Below are positions 12,016 to 22,507 of a stretch of 64,000 nucleotides of DNA, in pieces. The first letter of the stretch is position 1. Each line of letters starts with the position of its first letter. The position numbers and the translations under genes were made by a program. Location: assembly GCA_032718475.1 (NCBI GenBank), contig JAUCBJ010005574.1:23396-87395 (forward strand). Direction: 5' to 3'. Under the pieces are notes generated by a model. That model had not been told where the DNA came from, did no database searches, and worked only from the letters and a program-made list of their open reading frames with translations. This DNA is from Nemertoderma westbladi. Taxonomy: Eukaryota; Xenacoelomorpha; Nemertodermatida; Nemertodermatidae.

Positions 12016-13555
12016 AAGTCATCAGCAAAGTCTAGATCGGTTAGGTACTTGGCAGGATTTCCTCGACTTCTGGAGCCAGTAGGTGGAGTTATCATCACCC
12101 CATCATCATTATGATGATCTAAGGACATGCGTAGGACATAGTCAACAACAATTATGAACAAGAATGGTGCAAGTGTGTCTCCCTGAGCATCAGGAATCCC
12201 ATATAATGAAAGTATGCTGAACATACGTGAGCGAGAGACTGTATCAAAGGCCTTGAAGAAGTCAACAAAGATAACAGCCAGATGACTGTCTTTCTTTTTT
12301 GATAACTCTTCAATTATCCTTCTAAGTGCCAAAATGGGCTCCATGGTCCCACGACCTTTACGGAACCCATTCTGATTTCCACGGAGCAGTCTCTCAATGG
12401 GATCCCTGATGCGATTTAATAGAATTATATTGTATAGCTTTGCAGCAATCGAGATCAATGAGATTCCCCGAAAAGAACCATAGAGTGTTAGGTTGCCCTT
12501 CTTGGGAACTGGCACCAACTTATTTGTTTTCATTTCTTGTGGGACTCTTTTTGTTCAGTACATGTTTACTATGATGGGATAGATGAGTTTTAAACACTCA
12601 GGTATTTTAAAGACCTCAGGAGGAACACCATCTACTCCACTGGCACGATTGGTCTTAATGCTCTTTGCAGCAGCCTTCAATTCTGCAAAGGAGATATCAA
12701 AAATGGGAATATCTGGGAGTACAGACTCAGACACTTTTACTTCTATAAAGTTAGCAGGCAATACCCTGTCATTATTGAGGAGCTTTTCAAAGTGGGCCTT
12801 CCAACCATTGAGGCGATCGGCTGGTGATTCAGCCTTAACCTTGGTGGTTGGTTGGCTTTTTCGACCAGCAAGCAAGTTGATCGATCTCCATGCCCGGGAT
12901 GATTGCCTGCTGTCGTCAGCATCATTGATGGCATCAACCTGTTGGTTTATTAGCTCCTGTAAATTAAGAGAGTACTGCCTGTTCAGGGACCTAGATGCAG
13001 CCTTAACTGCATTCTTGGCCGCTGTAGTCTGTTTGAGTCGGGACTCTTTCTGCGCCTTGTAGAGGTCATTTCAGCACTTCTGAATTTTGTTGTCAGTCCA
13101 GGGGGCCTGTTTCCTGTTTCGAGGGTATATAGGAACTGTTTTTGCAGCTGCTAACTTAACTGCCTCTGTGAAGGCAGTATAGCCCTCACAGTGATCTGCC
13201 GCCTCAGAGGCAAGAATCTCATACCTGTTGCTCAGCTATAGTGTGAAGCTGGATCTCACACTTGGCTGTTGCAACAGAGAGGACCAGTCATGCCGCGGCA
13301 AGGCAGATTTCGTTGTTCTGCTAGCATGCAGACTAAGTCTTACCTTGGCCACAATAAGGCGGTGATCACTGGAGAAGGGTTGTAGTGTAAATGCATTACA
13401 GTCTTGTATAGAGCTCTTGTATTTCCTACGAAACAGGATATGGTCTATCTGGGACTTGTGACCACTGGGTCCACTATGAGTCCATAGCTTTCCAGTTCGC
13501 TTCTTGAACTGGGTTCCAGCCGAAAACAATCCATTTCCAGAGATAATCGATTTCC

Positions 13556-13833
13556 AGAGAACAAATCACCTCCGCTTTGCAGGACATTGCTTTCGCCGTG
13601 AGGACCAGCCAGTGCATAGTCTTGTACTTTGGCAGCCTCACAGAGTGAAAATGCATGGTGGACAGCCCATGACTTTCTTGAGATGCATCTTAAAGGACAC
13701 TGGCCTTGAAGATGCGGATGATCTAGCAAATGTCATGGGTGATAGGGAGTTGTGGCGGTACAATTTTGTTGACAAGCCGGCACAGCATTCTTAAAAATGC
13801 AACTGCAATGCATCATGCCGATCCTAGTAGTAG
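13556..13833 (+). pseudogene. RTE-like 3' end, plus strand
   Basis: The frame NHLRFAGHCFRREDQ to KPAQHS-stop and the short UTR ending cctagtagtagt are the 3' terminus of the RTE-like family. It abuts the right target-site duplication at 13834, so it is the true 3' end of the insertion that begins at 6148. The junction with the inverted copy at 13555 shows a head-to-head arrangement, as in twin-primed insertions or a later inversion. Confidence 0.75.
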
Positions 13834-13844
13834 TACCCCTCGAC
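13834..13844 (+). repeat. Right target-site duplication of the 7.7-kb insertion
   Basis: TACCCCTCGAC, the partner of 6137-6147. It is also the point where ORF1 codons (TPRR) resume. Confidence 0.85.
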
Positions 13845-14143
13845 GATCAGCACTTCTATGCAAGACTCGCACTCTCAAGTACAATAACTTGATCTATGCT
13901 GCATATTCTCACTCAGGGTCGATTTATGCGCGTGTTGCCGCATCCAGCAAACCTTACCCGATACAGAATGAGGAAGATATCCACACTCTCGGGGAATCAC
14001 TTCGCTCGACCGTCAATTCTCGTAACAAGAACCGTGATGGTGAGAGAATCGCTTCACTAAGACGCACTGCTAGTCGCTCAAAATCAGCTACAAGAAATAC
14101 CTTTGATGCTCTCGCTTTAGACACGGAAACTGTAATCAACTAA
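13834..14143 (+). pseudogene. Non-LTR ORF1 protein, C-terminal part (continuation of 5607-6147)
   Basis: From the right duplication the frame reads TPRRSALLCKTRTLKYN and goes on to a basic, Ser/Arg-rich tail and a stop at 14143. The TPRR..L...R.LK pattern followed by RVAASSKPYPI is the C-terminal end of the L1/CR1-type ORF1 RNA-binding region. It continues the half that ends at 6147. An apparent ATG at 13730 belongs to the RTE-like 3' end, not to this gene. Confidence 0.75.
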
Positions 14144-14710
14144 CCACTGAGGTATTGTAAATCTCTCTTCTGCTTAGTTTTCTTTATGAACGGTTTAAAC
14201 CTTCCATTGGTGATGGGATAACTCTAAAAGTTATAATAATATTGCTGTATTCAGTTAGGTTGAAGTTGAAACCCTTTTCCTGTTCCTATTAATATTATAG
14301 AAGTATAGACTAGGACCTCCTCCTATACGGTAGGCCTACTATTACAGTTTATATGCCTTACCCGATATTAAAATTTTTTTTTGTACAGCAGTTAGGGCAT
14401 GCATTTAGCACTATGAGTAGTAGCCCACTAGCTTTCCTTTTCTTAATTCGGTAGCTGTCATACTTTTGTGTTTGTTTTACCCCTACCCCCCTCCCCCCCC
14501 CTACCCAATCGCCCCATGCTTGAATCTTGCTACTTTTGTTACGCACCCTTTACACCTTTTGACACTTTCTTCTCATGTTTGTACTGTAAGAATAAATTTC
14601 ACTTTCCGTGCGGCACCCATCTATAGGCACCTGGCTCCGGAGGTTGCACTTCTGCCAGTGACGTTTTCGGCAACTTTTGCACTATTGAAATATTCCGTTT
14701 TCAAACCATA
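14144..14710 (+). other. Spacer between ORF1 and ORF2 of the interrupted non-LTR element
   Basis: No gene is visible. The stretch contains a C-rich run near 14483-14505. It may be the normal inter-ORF spacer or may carry a further small insertion; no repeat boundary was found. Confidence 0.4.
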
Positions 14711-15138
14711 AATAACGACCATATAGATATTTTTGACCTTCACGAGCAAGAAACTGATCCACGTAGTGACAATATCAATGATGTATTAAACCAAACCTTT
14801 AACCTTTCAACTTATAACGAGATTGATCCGGATAATAACTTAATCGATCTAAACATAATAGAAGGAATCATCTCGGAATTCAGCATCTCTGAATTAGAAT
14901 TTAATAAAAAAATTTCAAACTCTAAATCATCCGCTTCACTTTCAATTCTTAACTTAAATTGCCATAGTTTATCAAAAAATTTTCATCGCTAACAGATTTT
15001 CTTTCTATTATTAATTTTAAATTTGACATTGTTACTTTAAACGAAACATTTATTGCAGATAACGATTTTATAAAAGTGCCGGTTATCATGATCCTTTTTT
15101 CGATAATAGAAAAGCTGGAACACTACATCGGGGAGGTA
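14711..15138 (+). pseudogene. Non-LTR ORF2, N-terminal endonuclease fragment
   Basis: The frame runs NNDHIDIFDLHEQET and reaches LSILNLNCHSLSKNF, the opening motif of CR1/L1-type endonucleases (N of the active site). A one-base slip follows, then LTDFLSIINFKFDIVTLNET, which carries the catalytic E. A second slip comes before GYHDPFF. The frame is lost at about 15138, where the duplicated PR/SET block begins. It lies downstream of ORF1 in the same orientation, so it is most simply ORF2 of the same element, truncated by the duplication. Confidence 0.7.
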
Positions 15139-16925
15139 CGGAGACATGATTTCTAACAAAATGTTTTGCTTTTGGGTGAAATGAAATTAACGACCAAGAA
15201 AACCCAATAATTGTTTGTTAATTTGAGACATTTCTCAATTTTGACAGACAAACAGACAGACAGACGTACAAACATTAAATAATCAATTTTTACGTTATAT
15301 TTACCACCGTTTGGCTTCTCTGTGTTACAATTATGACATGTTTGATTTGCCAAAAACCACATAAAACATTAAGAGTAAAATAGTGTTAATATATATTCAT
15401 AGGACTCATAGTTCCGTATGTTTATGTTTAATGGTTCCCAGGTCGATATACTTATGAAGCATTTCAACATATGTTTTTTCACTACCATCTAATTTTTCTT
15501 TTGAATATTTATAATCATCATTAGTATATTCTCTTGGAGCAACAGCGATTTCATATATGTTATCTTTACTATCTCCATATAATGACAGAGTATCATCTTG
15601 TGGAATATTCAAGGTATATGTAAGCCTATTCACCTTGTCTTCTAATGCTGCTAGAATATACCAGCTTAGAAGTTCCTCATTTTCCTCAATATCTCGATAC
15701 GCTATCATAAATACCCAGTTCCTTTTCCTAAAGGATCCCAAATTTTGTTCTTTTTCATGTCTTGCTAGGCGAATGTGGCGAGCCCAATTTGCCACTCTTG
15801 AGTCAGACACATCAAACAGCAGATCACTAGTAAGTTTCCATGGCACCCATTCTTCATACTCCTCAGCACTGTATTCAATTTCTCCAAAAACTGCACCATC
15901 CACACGAAATATCGTCCCTGCAGAAATCTTCCGTGTTGCAAAGACCCCAGTAACATTAGAGTCGACTGTATAATTCCTTAACTCTGTTCCACTTGGCAAT
16001 GTCTTTAAAACTCTGTCCTCGGTACCCATTGGAAACGCATCTCCTTCCAACCAATAGATGCTGTTCAACTTGATGGATTTGAACTTCCTGTTGATGATTT
16101 CATGAATATATCCACGTGGGTTGATAAGTTTTGGAGCGAAGTCAGCATAAACCTTTGTGGGGGCAATGGGTGGCCGGTCTGAATGACAATCAACCTTAAA
16201 TCCATTCTCCTCATCAGCTAAACAGTTGTTACTCTGGATTGCTAGCAAATGTTTATCCAATATAACATACTCTGAGTAGTCTTCCATTGAAGGTAAATTA
16301 AAGTTATAAGATATAGCATAACCAATACCATACCAAATCTTCAACTCATCACCAGCTCTAATTGGTTTATAGGCCAGATAGTAAATTCGATTGTTATCGA
16401 AAACAGATATAAGATTTTGCTCTTGTTCAAAATTAGCTGAATTTACATAACGGCACCAGTTGCTTGTTTCTGGATGTACTGCGTTCAGTGTTAGACGGTT
16501 TTCTTCTCCAGGTAAGACATTAAAAAAATCCCACTCCCAGCGGGGGTCTGTGGCAACTGATGGTGGATTGCTACCCATTTCATATAGAATTCCATCGAAT
16601 TCCACAAAAGTTCCTTTATCTAAGTCTATTTTCGCAAAGACACCAAGACCACTGTTTGGTATCATGGATTTCTTTAATACTAACTGATCTGGTAGAGTTA
16701 ATTTGTCTCTACTTTCCACACCTACCTTCACAGCCTTGTCTGGTAGGAATGTTAACTTTGGAAATATTATGTTTGTGGAGGTTCCACTGATAGAAACAAA
16801 TATTAACAGAAAAAGCGACAAGGCTTTTGTCATTTTAACTATTTTCATAATGTATCTATTATATATCAACATAACCATTAGTTTAATGTGTTAATTTCGA
16901 AACAATTTAATGAGCTACAAATTCA
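15139..16925 (-). repeat. Segmental duplication, copy A (PR/SET-like gene plus flank)
   Basis: This block matches 28441-30345 over the coding region and about 260 bp of 3' flank, beginning at acatgatttctaac in both copies. Similarity decays on the 5' side of the gene, where copy B has extra bases. The left edge coincides with truncation of the non-LTR ORF2 and with gaca/gtct-type repeats, a possible recombination site. Confidence 0.75.
15406..16878 (-). CDS. Predicted secreted/membrane protein with two PR/SET-like modules, paralogue A
   Basis: An intact 490-aa intronless frame. Residues 16-36 (MTKALSLFLLIFVSISG...) form a hydrophobic signal-peptide or anchor segment, so the real start may be Met11 or Met16. 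Module 1 (about 60-184) has NSGLGVFAKIDLDKGTF, NWCRYVN (140-146), EQNL (153-156) and GDELKIWYG (176-184). This is the order and spacing of PR/SET domains of PRDM proteins. Module 2 (about 290-408) repeats it with VTGVFATRKISAGTIF, NWARHIR (364-370), EQNL (377-380) and EELLSWY. No zinc fingers or other domain follow. PR/SET domains are lysine methyltransferase folds, usually nuclear; a secreted form is unexpected and activity is unknown. The paralogue at 28788-30254 is about 94% identical. Domain order is seen; function and location are inferred. Confidence 0.85.
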   Translation of the reverse strand: MVMLIYNRYIMKIVKMTKALSLFLLIFVSISGTSTNIIFPKLTFLPDKAVKVGVESRDKLTLPDQLVLKKSMIPNSGLGVFAKIDLDKGTFVEFDGILYEMGSNPPSVATDPRWEWDFFNVLPGEENRLTLNAVHPETSNWCRYVNSANFEQEQNLISVFDNNRIYYLAYKPIRAGDELKIWYGIGYAISYNFNLPSMEDYSEYVILDKHLLAIQSNNCLADEENGFKVDCHSDRPPIAPTKVYADFAPKLINPRGYIHEIINRKFKSIKLNSIYWLEGDAFPMGTEDRVLKTLPSGTELRNYTVDSNVTGVFATRKISAGTIFRVDGAVFGEIEYSAEEYEEWVPWKLTSDLLFDVSDSRVANWARHIRLARHEKEQNLGSFRKRNWVFMIAYRDIEENEELLSWYILAALEDKVNRLTYTLNIPQDDTLSLYGDSKDNIYEIAVAPREYTNDDYKYSKEKLDGSEKTYVEMLHKYIDLGTIKHKHTEL

Positions 16926-16986
16926 TTCCATACCTTTGATTCCATAGAGATCAGAAGCACCCGCACAGCACAGTAAACTGACGAAA

Positions 16987-17017
<31 letters not shown>

Positions 17018-17105
17018 GAAATTTAAGTTTTGAAATTAAAAAGTATGTGGCATATTAAATGTTTATTTATCATTAAAGCTTCGATAATAACTTCATAATA
17101 TTCTA
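16926..17105. other. Upstream region of paralogue A with (TA)n and T run
   Basis: The 5' side of the PR/SET gene. It contains a short ta repeat and a T run near 16988-17018. No convincing TATA box or splice site could be fixed. The following pseudogene on the other strand starts at about 17106. Confidence 0.4.
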
Positions 17106-19530
17106 CTCTATTAAATGTTACACAATCTCCCTTAATACAACAACCATTATTACCATGGAAATGGATGGACGTTAGTAACAAGCTCAGCAGTAAGAAACTC
17201 GGCCAATGCATCAATTGGAGGAGTAGGAATTCTGCTAAGCCCATTTGCACTACAGACCCTAAACAACATCGAATCTATAAATTCCATGGTCATGATTGCA
17301 ATATTTGATGGGAATCCCAAGACAACAGTAATATGTTGCTACAGTCCAACCAATGCCTCAGAGCCAGAACAAGCAGTTAAGTTTTATGAAGATCTGACTT
17401 ACTTATAAAGGACATTCCGAAACACAATGTCAAAGTCATTGCTGGTGACCTGAATGCTCAAATTGGCCCAGAAGACATCAAGGGTTACTTACACACCTAT
17501 AACACCAGTTCGAAAAGAAATGGGTGCTTACTCTTAGACCTAATGGAAGAATGTGAATTGATGCCCACAAACACCACATTCTAAAAGAGTAAGGGGAAGC
17601 TATGGACCTTTCAATACCCTAACGGAACCAAAGCACACCTGGATGACATCCTTATAAACAAAAAGTGGACAAACAGCATAATTAACAGTGAGGCATTGAG
17701 CTCATTCAACCTGATAGGTTCGGACCACAGAATTGTGACTGCAGAGATCCGACTAATTATGAGAGCCAGCAAACCCAGGACAAGTAAGCGAATCAACTAT
17801 GACTGGGAGAAACTCAGAACTGACAATGCTGTAAAGGATGCTTATACAGTAGAAGTTCAAAACCGCTTTGAAGCACTTCATTCAATGGATGAATACCAGT
17901 CTAGTGTTTCAATATACCATTATATAATAAAAGCCCACAAGGAATCAGCCAAGAGGCATATTCCCCTGAAACCCAAACGAAAATATTATGTGCCATGGCA
18001 AAACTCTGAGGTTACTTGTATGAAAGAAGATCTTAAGATCATGGGCCAGGGCAGTTTTCATTTCGGCATGAATGCTTTAAAGGGACCAGCCAGGGCGTAT
18101 GCATCCTTAAGTGGTAGCTAAATGAGTACTGGAGTTTCCTCTGGGGAGTAAAGTTCTGGGGGGACCACACTGGAAATAAGTCGGGACCACACTGGAAATA
18201 AGTCGTCAGACTTTGTGCGTAATCCCTGGCCTAGTGGCTGAAGAAAATTTACTTTACTTTTACTTTGACCTCGGTGTACCAACAAACTATAATGAGATCT
18301 GTCTGCTTGTAGTAGCTGCCAAAATGTACAACAAAATGATTCTATATAGAATTAGACCTCATATAGAGAAACTGCTGCATAAGAGCTAAAACGGATTTCG
18401 ACCAAATAGATCAATAATAGCTCAGATACTTGCACTACGGAGACTGATTGAGGGAATTAAGCCAAAGAATCTCCCTGCTGTCCTCACTTTTGATGACTTC
18501 AAGAAAGCATTCGACTCAATCCATAGAGGTAAAATACTGGAAATCCTAAGAGCTTATGGAATACCAGAGGTAATTATGGCTGTCATTGGATTATTATATT
18601 GTGACATAGAAGCTCAGGTACTCTCACCAGATGGTGAAACTGAGTTCTTCTCAATCCTGGCTGGCGTACTGCAAGGTGACACCATTTATATTTGACTTGA
18701 CACCATTTTTACTTCCATTTCTATTTGTAATTGTACTGGATTACGCAATGAGGATGACCACAAAGGGTGAAGAGCTGAGATTCACACTACAAGAGCGCAG
18801 AAGTAGTAGATATCCGGCAGATATAGTCACAGACATCGACTATGCGGATGACATCGCCCTGCTCTCTAATACACTAGCAGATGCACAGCTTCTACTAAAT
18901 AAAGTGGAGAGGGCTGCTGCTAAGGAGGTTGGATTGCATATAAATGCTACCATGACCAAATTCACGACTTTTAATGTTAATGGAAACTTGACAACAATTG
19001 ATTATAATCAATTAAGGAAGGTTGATGACTTCCACTACCTTGGGTCATGGATAGAGTAGCAAAAAATACATAGAAGTTAGGAAAGCAAAGGCAAGGGTAG
19101 CACTATCAAAAAAGGATACTATCTGGAAATCAGATCTCTCCAAAAACCTGAAGACTAAGTTCTTTCGAGCCACAGTAGAAAGTGTACTACTTTTATATGG
19201 GGGTGAGACCTGGACACTGACGAAATCACTTGAACACCGAGGTTGCTACATAAGACTACTAAGGACAGCCTTACACATCTGCTGGAGACAACATATGACA
19301 AACGCCGAGCTCTATGGTACTATACAACCTGTATCAACCACTCTCCGTGTAGATTAAGATTCAAGTGGGCACTGCTGCAGAATTAAAGACGCGGTCATAC
19401 CAGATCTACTTTTCTGGCAATCAACACATGGAAAGCATACCCGTGGACGACCGGCTATAACATATATAAGGGATACTGAACTTGAAAGGGATAACATATA
19501 TAAGGGGTACTGAACTTGAAAGAAACGAAA
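17106..19530 (+). pseudogene. Second RTE-like lineage, full-span decayed ORF2
   Basis: Endonuclease remains run from about 17150 (GGVGILLSPF, VICCYSPTNASEPEQ, AGDLNAQIGP, SDHRIVTAEIRL). RT resumes near 18285 (AAKMYNKMILYRI, NGFRPNRS, DDFKKAFDS, AGVLQGDT, then DYADDIALLSN). The thumb and C-terminus (HYLGSWIE, IWKSDLSKNLKTKFFRA, LLYGGETWTLT, THGKHTRGRPAITY) reach about 19500. Stops and frameshifts occur throughout, with foreign sequence at about 18110-18285. The residues differ clearly from the other RTE-like copies in this window, so this is a separate, older family. Confidence 0.85.
18161..18204 (+). repeat. 22-bp tandem duplication
   Basis: gggaccacactggaaataag plus tc is present twice in a row inside the RT pseudogene. 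It lies in a short foreign segment that ends in a tttac-type repeat (about 18248-18268), possibly a small SINE-like insertion. Confidence 0.6.
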
Positions 19531-19659
19531 TTGTGACAACTACAGTATGGAGAATCGGGAAGCCTGTAAGGATCTGATTTCCACTGTCCGAGTTCGCTCG
19601 ACCTAGTAGTAGTCTTTTTACCAAGTCGGAGTCCCCCACCCCATAAATATTCGCATGCT

Positions 19660-21455
19660 ATTTTGGTATGAAGATAGTTCAATTACTTTTTTTACAGCTG
19701 GCCTGGCTGGACTTTCAAATTTGAAATTATTTAGGCACAACAACCCGTTAAAAAATGCCTACTTAGCAATATTTAGCCATCAATGTTGGCTTTAAATTTT
19801 GTCTCTTGAATATAATCTAGAATCATTAGAAATGTCTTCATCTGCAGATTCCGATTCTGAAAAGCGTTTTACATTTCACCTATAACCTTCTGAGATATTT
19901 TAAAAATTCAAAGCTGTATTCAGCTCTGTGAACGCCCTTTTCGATGGTGCAGCACATGATTCGTTATGTTCATTCTGTTTTTAAGTGGAAAAAATATTCC
20001 CGTAGGTAGTAAGTGAGACAATTAAATGTACATATTTTAAAATTTACATTCACTTTTCTAAGAAATATATGGAAGTAATATTATTTTGGACAATTATTGT
20101 TATGTCATAGTCATTTGTAATTTGTATTTCGGATTTGTGAGTTGCCCTTATTAGTTGATTGTTGTTGTACCCGTGCTATTTGTGAAATATTTGTCAATAA
20201 ATTTATATATATATATATACATTTGACACACAAATCGAAATAATTCTAATGATTTTGACTAAATTCTAATATATTAATTACGTGAAATGAAGAAACAAGA
20301 TTAGTCCAGTCAAAATAGGGCTCAACCTCGGACAAATTGCAACAGAATTTAATTTAATATTTTCTAGGGTCAAATTTTATGCAAATCAACATATCCAAAA
20401 TCGGCCCAAATCAGGTTGTTGGAACTTAGATAAAAAGACCATTTCACCATGGCAACAGAAAGTCATACATAAATCACCCATTTCCTATAATCCTACGGAA
20501 TTCTAACCTTGACCTACCGCATCCAAATCACCATCGAAAAATGCGATGGGGAAGTTTTTGAAACACGGTTACTATGACAACTATGAGAATTGCATCGTCG
20601 TAATTAATTGTACAGTGAATTTATGAAATTTCGGAAACGTATCCGTATTGCTTGTTCCCAAAGTTGCAAAATTAGGAAACTCTGTAATTATATTATCCTT
20701 AACCATAAATGTTTTTTTCTAGATTCGGCATTGAAGTGGAAAAGCAGCTGTCCTGTAACCTAGGTAATAAGAAAATAATATCACCTATAATGTTTCTTCA
20801 GTTTAAATATGGTTACTATCATTTTAAAAAGAAACCCATTCAGGATCAAGTACCTCACATGTTGCTATGTTCAGACCATAATTTGCCATCCAATCATAGT
20901 CATCATTCATGATCACAAGCGAAGTCATTATTCTGTTGTTACCATAGCAACGGGCATATTTTAGTTTTTATATAGTTTTAGTAACGTATTTGGTATTTTA
21001 TTGGCATTGAAAGTTAATCAAATTAAAGATTATTGAAAAAAATTGTGTGGAGTCTGCTACAGTTATTTTATTTAACAAAGTCTTGAATTTTGACCCTATC
21101 AACGGGAGTTTTGATCCTAATTCGGGAGTGACTTCTTAAAATGACTCCAAATTCTGTTTAATATACATTTCAGTATTTTGTACCATGAGATGTTGTAGAA
21201 AATTACAAAATTATATTCGAATGACCTTAATGTACTTAGCAACGAAAGTTTTCCTTAGCAACCGGGGTCTTTTAGTACCAACATCGCGTTTTTAAAGTGA
21301 TATCATGTTATTTAATGAGCTGTGAAGTTTAATAACAGTAGTAAGTTATCCTTGGCAACGTTGAATTTTGTATAGCAACAGCGAGTTACCTTAGTTTCTA
21401 CATCAATGTTGAATTGTCAAAATTGAACGAAGTGGTGGGTGGAAGGGATCAACAG
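19660..21455 (+). repeat. Inverted repeat, left arm
   Basis: Sequence here recurs in reverse at 25577-27240. The clearest matches are 20302-20905 against 26329-25720 and 21390-21455 against 25650-25577, with patches such as tgcagattccgattctgaaa near 19842. Copies have diverged and carry private insertions. A 67-aa open frame (20709-20912) recurs in the other arm but has no recognised domain. Many GTTGCCATGGCAAC-like and agcaac half-sites are present, for example GTTACCATAGCAAC at 20938-20951. The arms enclose the nuclease-like pseudogene and later insertions. Confidence 0.7.
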
Positions 21456-22436
21456 TATATTTTGCAGGAGACATGAAATTACAAATGAAGAAAGGGGCAT
21501 TTTTATCTAATAAAGATGCATTTATACATACGATTGGGGAAAACCTCACACAAATAGGATGCACTATAATTTATGAAGAAGCTGATGCTGATGTAACTAT
21601 CGCCCATATGGCGATTTCTTCAGCAGCAAATAATGATACTGTTGTTATTGGTGATGATACTGACATCCTAGTGTTACTCATATACCATTGTAATAATGTA
21701 GGATAGAAGGTTTATTTCAAGCCTGAACCTACAAAGACATCTCAAAAACAAAGTCATTGCTGATACATTGTTCTAACTCGGTCTTTACTTGCCTCTATCG
21801 TTTGTGAAAATATATTTTTCATATTCTATATTAATTAGGTTGTGATACACCTTCTGGACTATATGGAATTGGGATAAAACGAGAACTGTGTTTAATTAAA
21901 AGAAATAATTACTTCGTATTACAGGCCAAAATATTTCTAAATTCTGGGTCCACTAAAGAGGAAGTTATAAAGGCGGGAGAGAAAGTCCTGGTTCAAATTT
22001 ATAAAGGCCATGCTGGTGAGACTATTAATGATGTCAGGCTTCGTAAATTTGTAGAAAAGACATCATCAAATTCTGCTGTAGTCCAGCCATGTTGCCTACC
22101 CCCAACAGCATCACCATCCAAGTTCCACAGCCTCTGAGTGTATCACCAGGTGCAGAACTGGAGAGGTAACAAGCTTACACCAATGTAATGGGGTTGGTTT
22201 GTCGACAACAATGTCATGATGCCTATAATGACAGATATATTGCCGGCACCACAATATCTTTTAAACGTTATAAGATGCAAATGCAAGACTGTGCACTAGA
22301 CTACAAGAATGATTCTCTGCTCGAAGTTCTTGCCGCAAAAATGGCTTGGACTGTTCGACTGCATGCCACGAATGTAGAGGCATCTGCAGCAATATTGCTA
22401 CATCGACAATGGTCCTGATGAGGATGAACTTTGAAA
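21456..22436 (+). pseudogene. Decayed gene with FEN1/PIN-like acidic motifs and a C-terminal cysteine cluster
   Basis: The start encodes MKLQMKKGAFLSNKD, then EADADVTIAHMAI and VVIGDDTDILVLLIYH. The EADAD and DDTD pair resembles the XPG-I acidic motifs of FEN1/PIN nucleases. Further on are GCDTPSGLYGIGIK, a helical stretch (KAGEKVLVQIYKGHAG, NDVRLRKF) and WGWFVDNNVMMPIMTDILPA. A frameshifted cysteine cluster follows: SCRKNGLDCSTACHECRG. I recall this combination (GDDTD-LL, GCDT-S, Cys-rich end) from a widespread family of uncharacterised animal proteins, often multi-copy. At least two in-frame stops and frameshifts make it dead. It begins right at the inner end of an inverted repeat, so it may have been cargo or transposase of a long-inverted-repeat element. 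That link is inference. Confidence 0.6.
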
Positions 22437-22507
22437 AATACGTCATAAGCATTGTAAATTAGATATTTCTAGAGAACTCGCCATTAATACTGTAAGTATT
22501 AATGAAG

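Larger units (their letters stand above)
10044..13555 (-). pseudogene. RTE-like copy 2, inverted, interrupted by copy 3
   Basis: On the minus strand, 13555-12016 gives the endonuclease C-terminus (SAGTQFKKRTGKLW, SSDHR) and RT up to DFADDLGVLS. 10637-10044 continues exactly at SESLEGAQ through the thumb to VHNLVL. The two parts are one copy: the 12-bp GAGAGTACTCCT at the break is duplicated and the codons join across it. Further damage is an internal RT deletion of roughly 100 bp near 12187, where IPD runs directly into GDTLAPF, and stops in the thumb. The copy begins abruptly within the endonuclease at 13555 and faces the plus-strand 3' piece that follows. Confidence 0.85.

Noticed and set aside
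20709-20912. 67-aa frame conserved in both inverted-repeat arms as a real gene
   Set aside because: It is conserved only because the arms are copies of one repeat. There is no domain and no sign of coding constraint that I can judge by eye.
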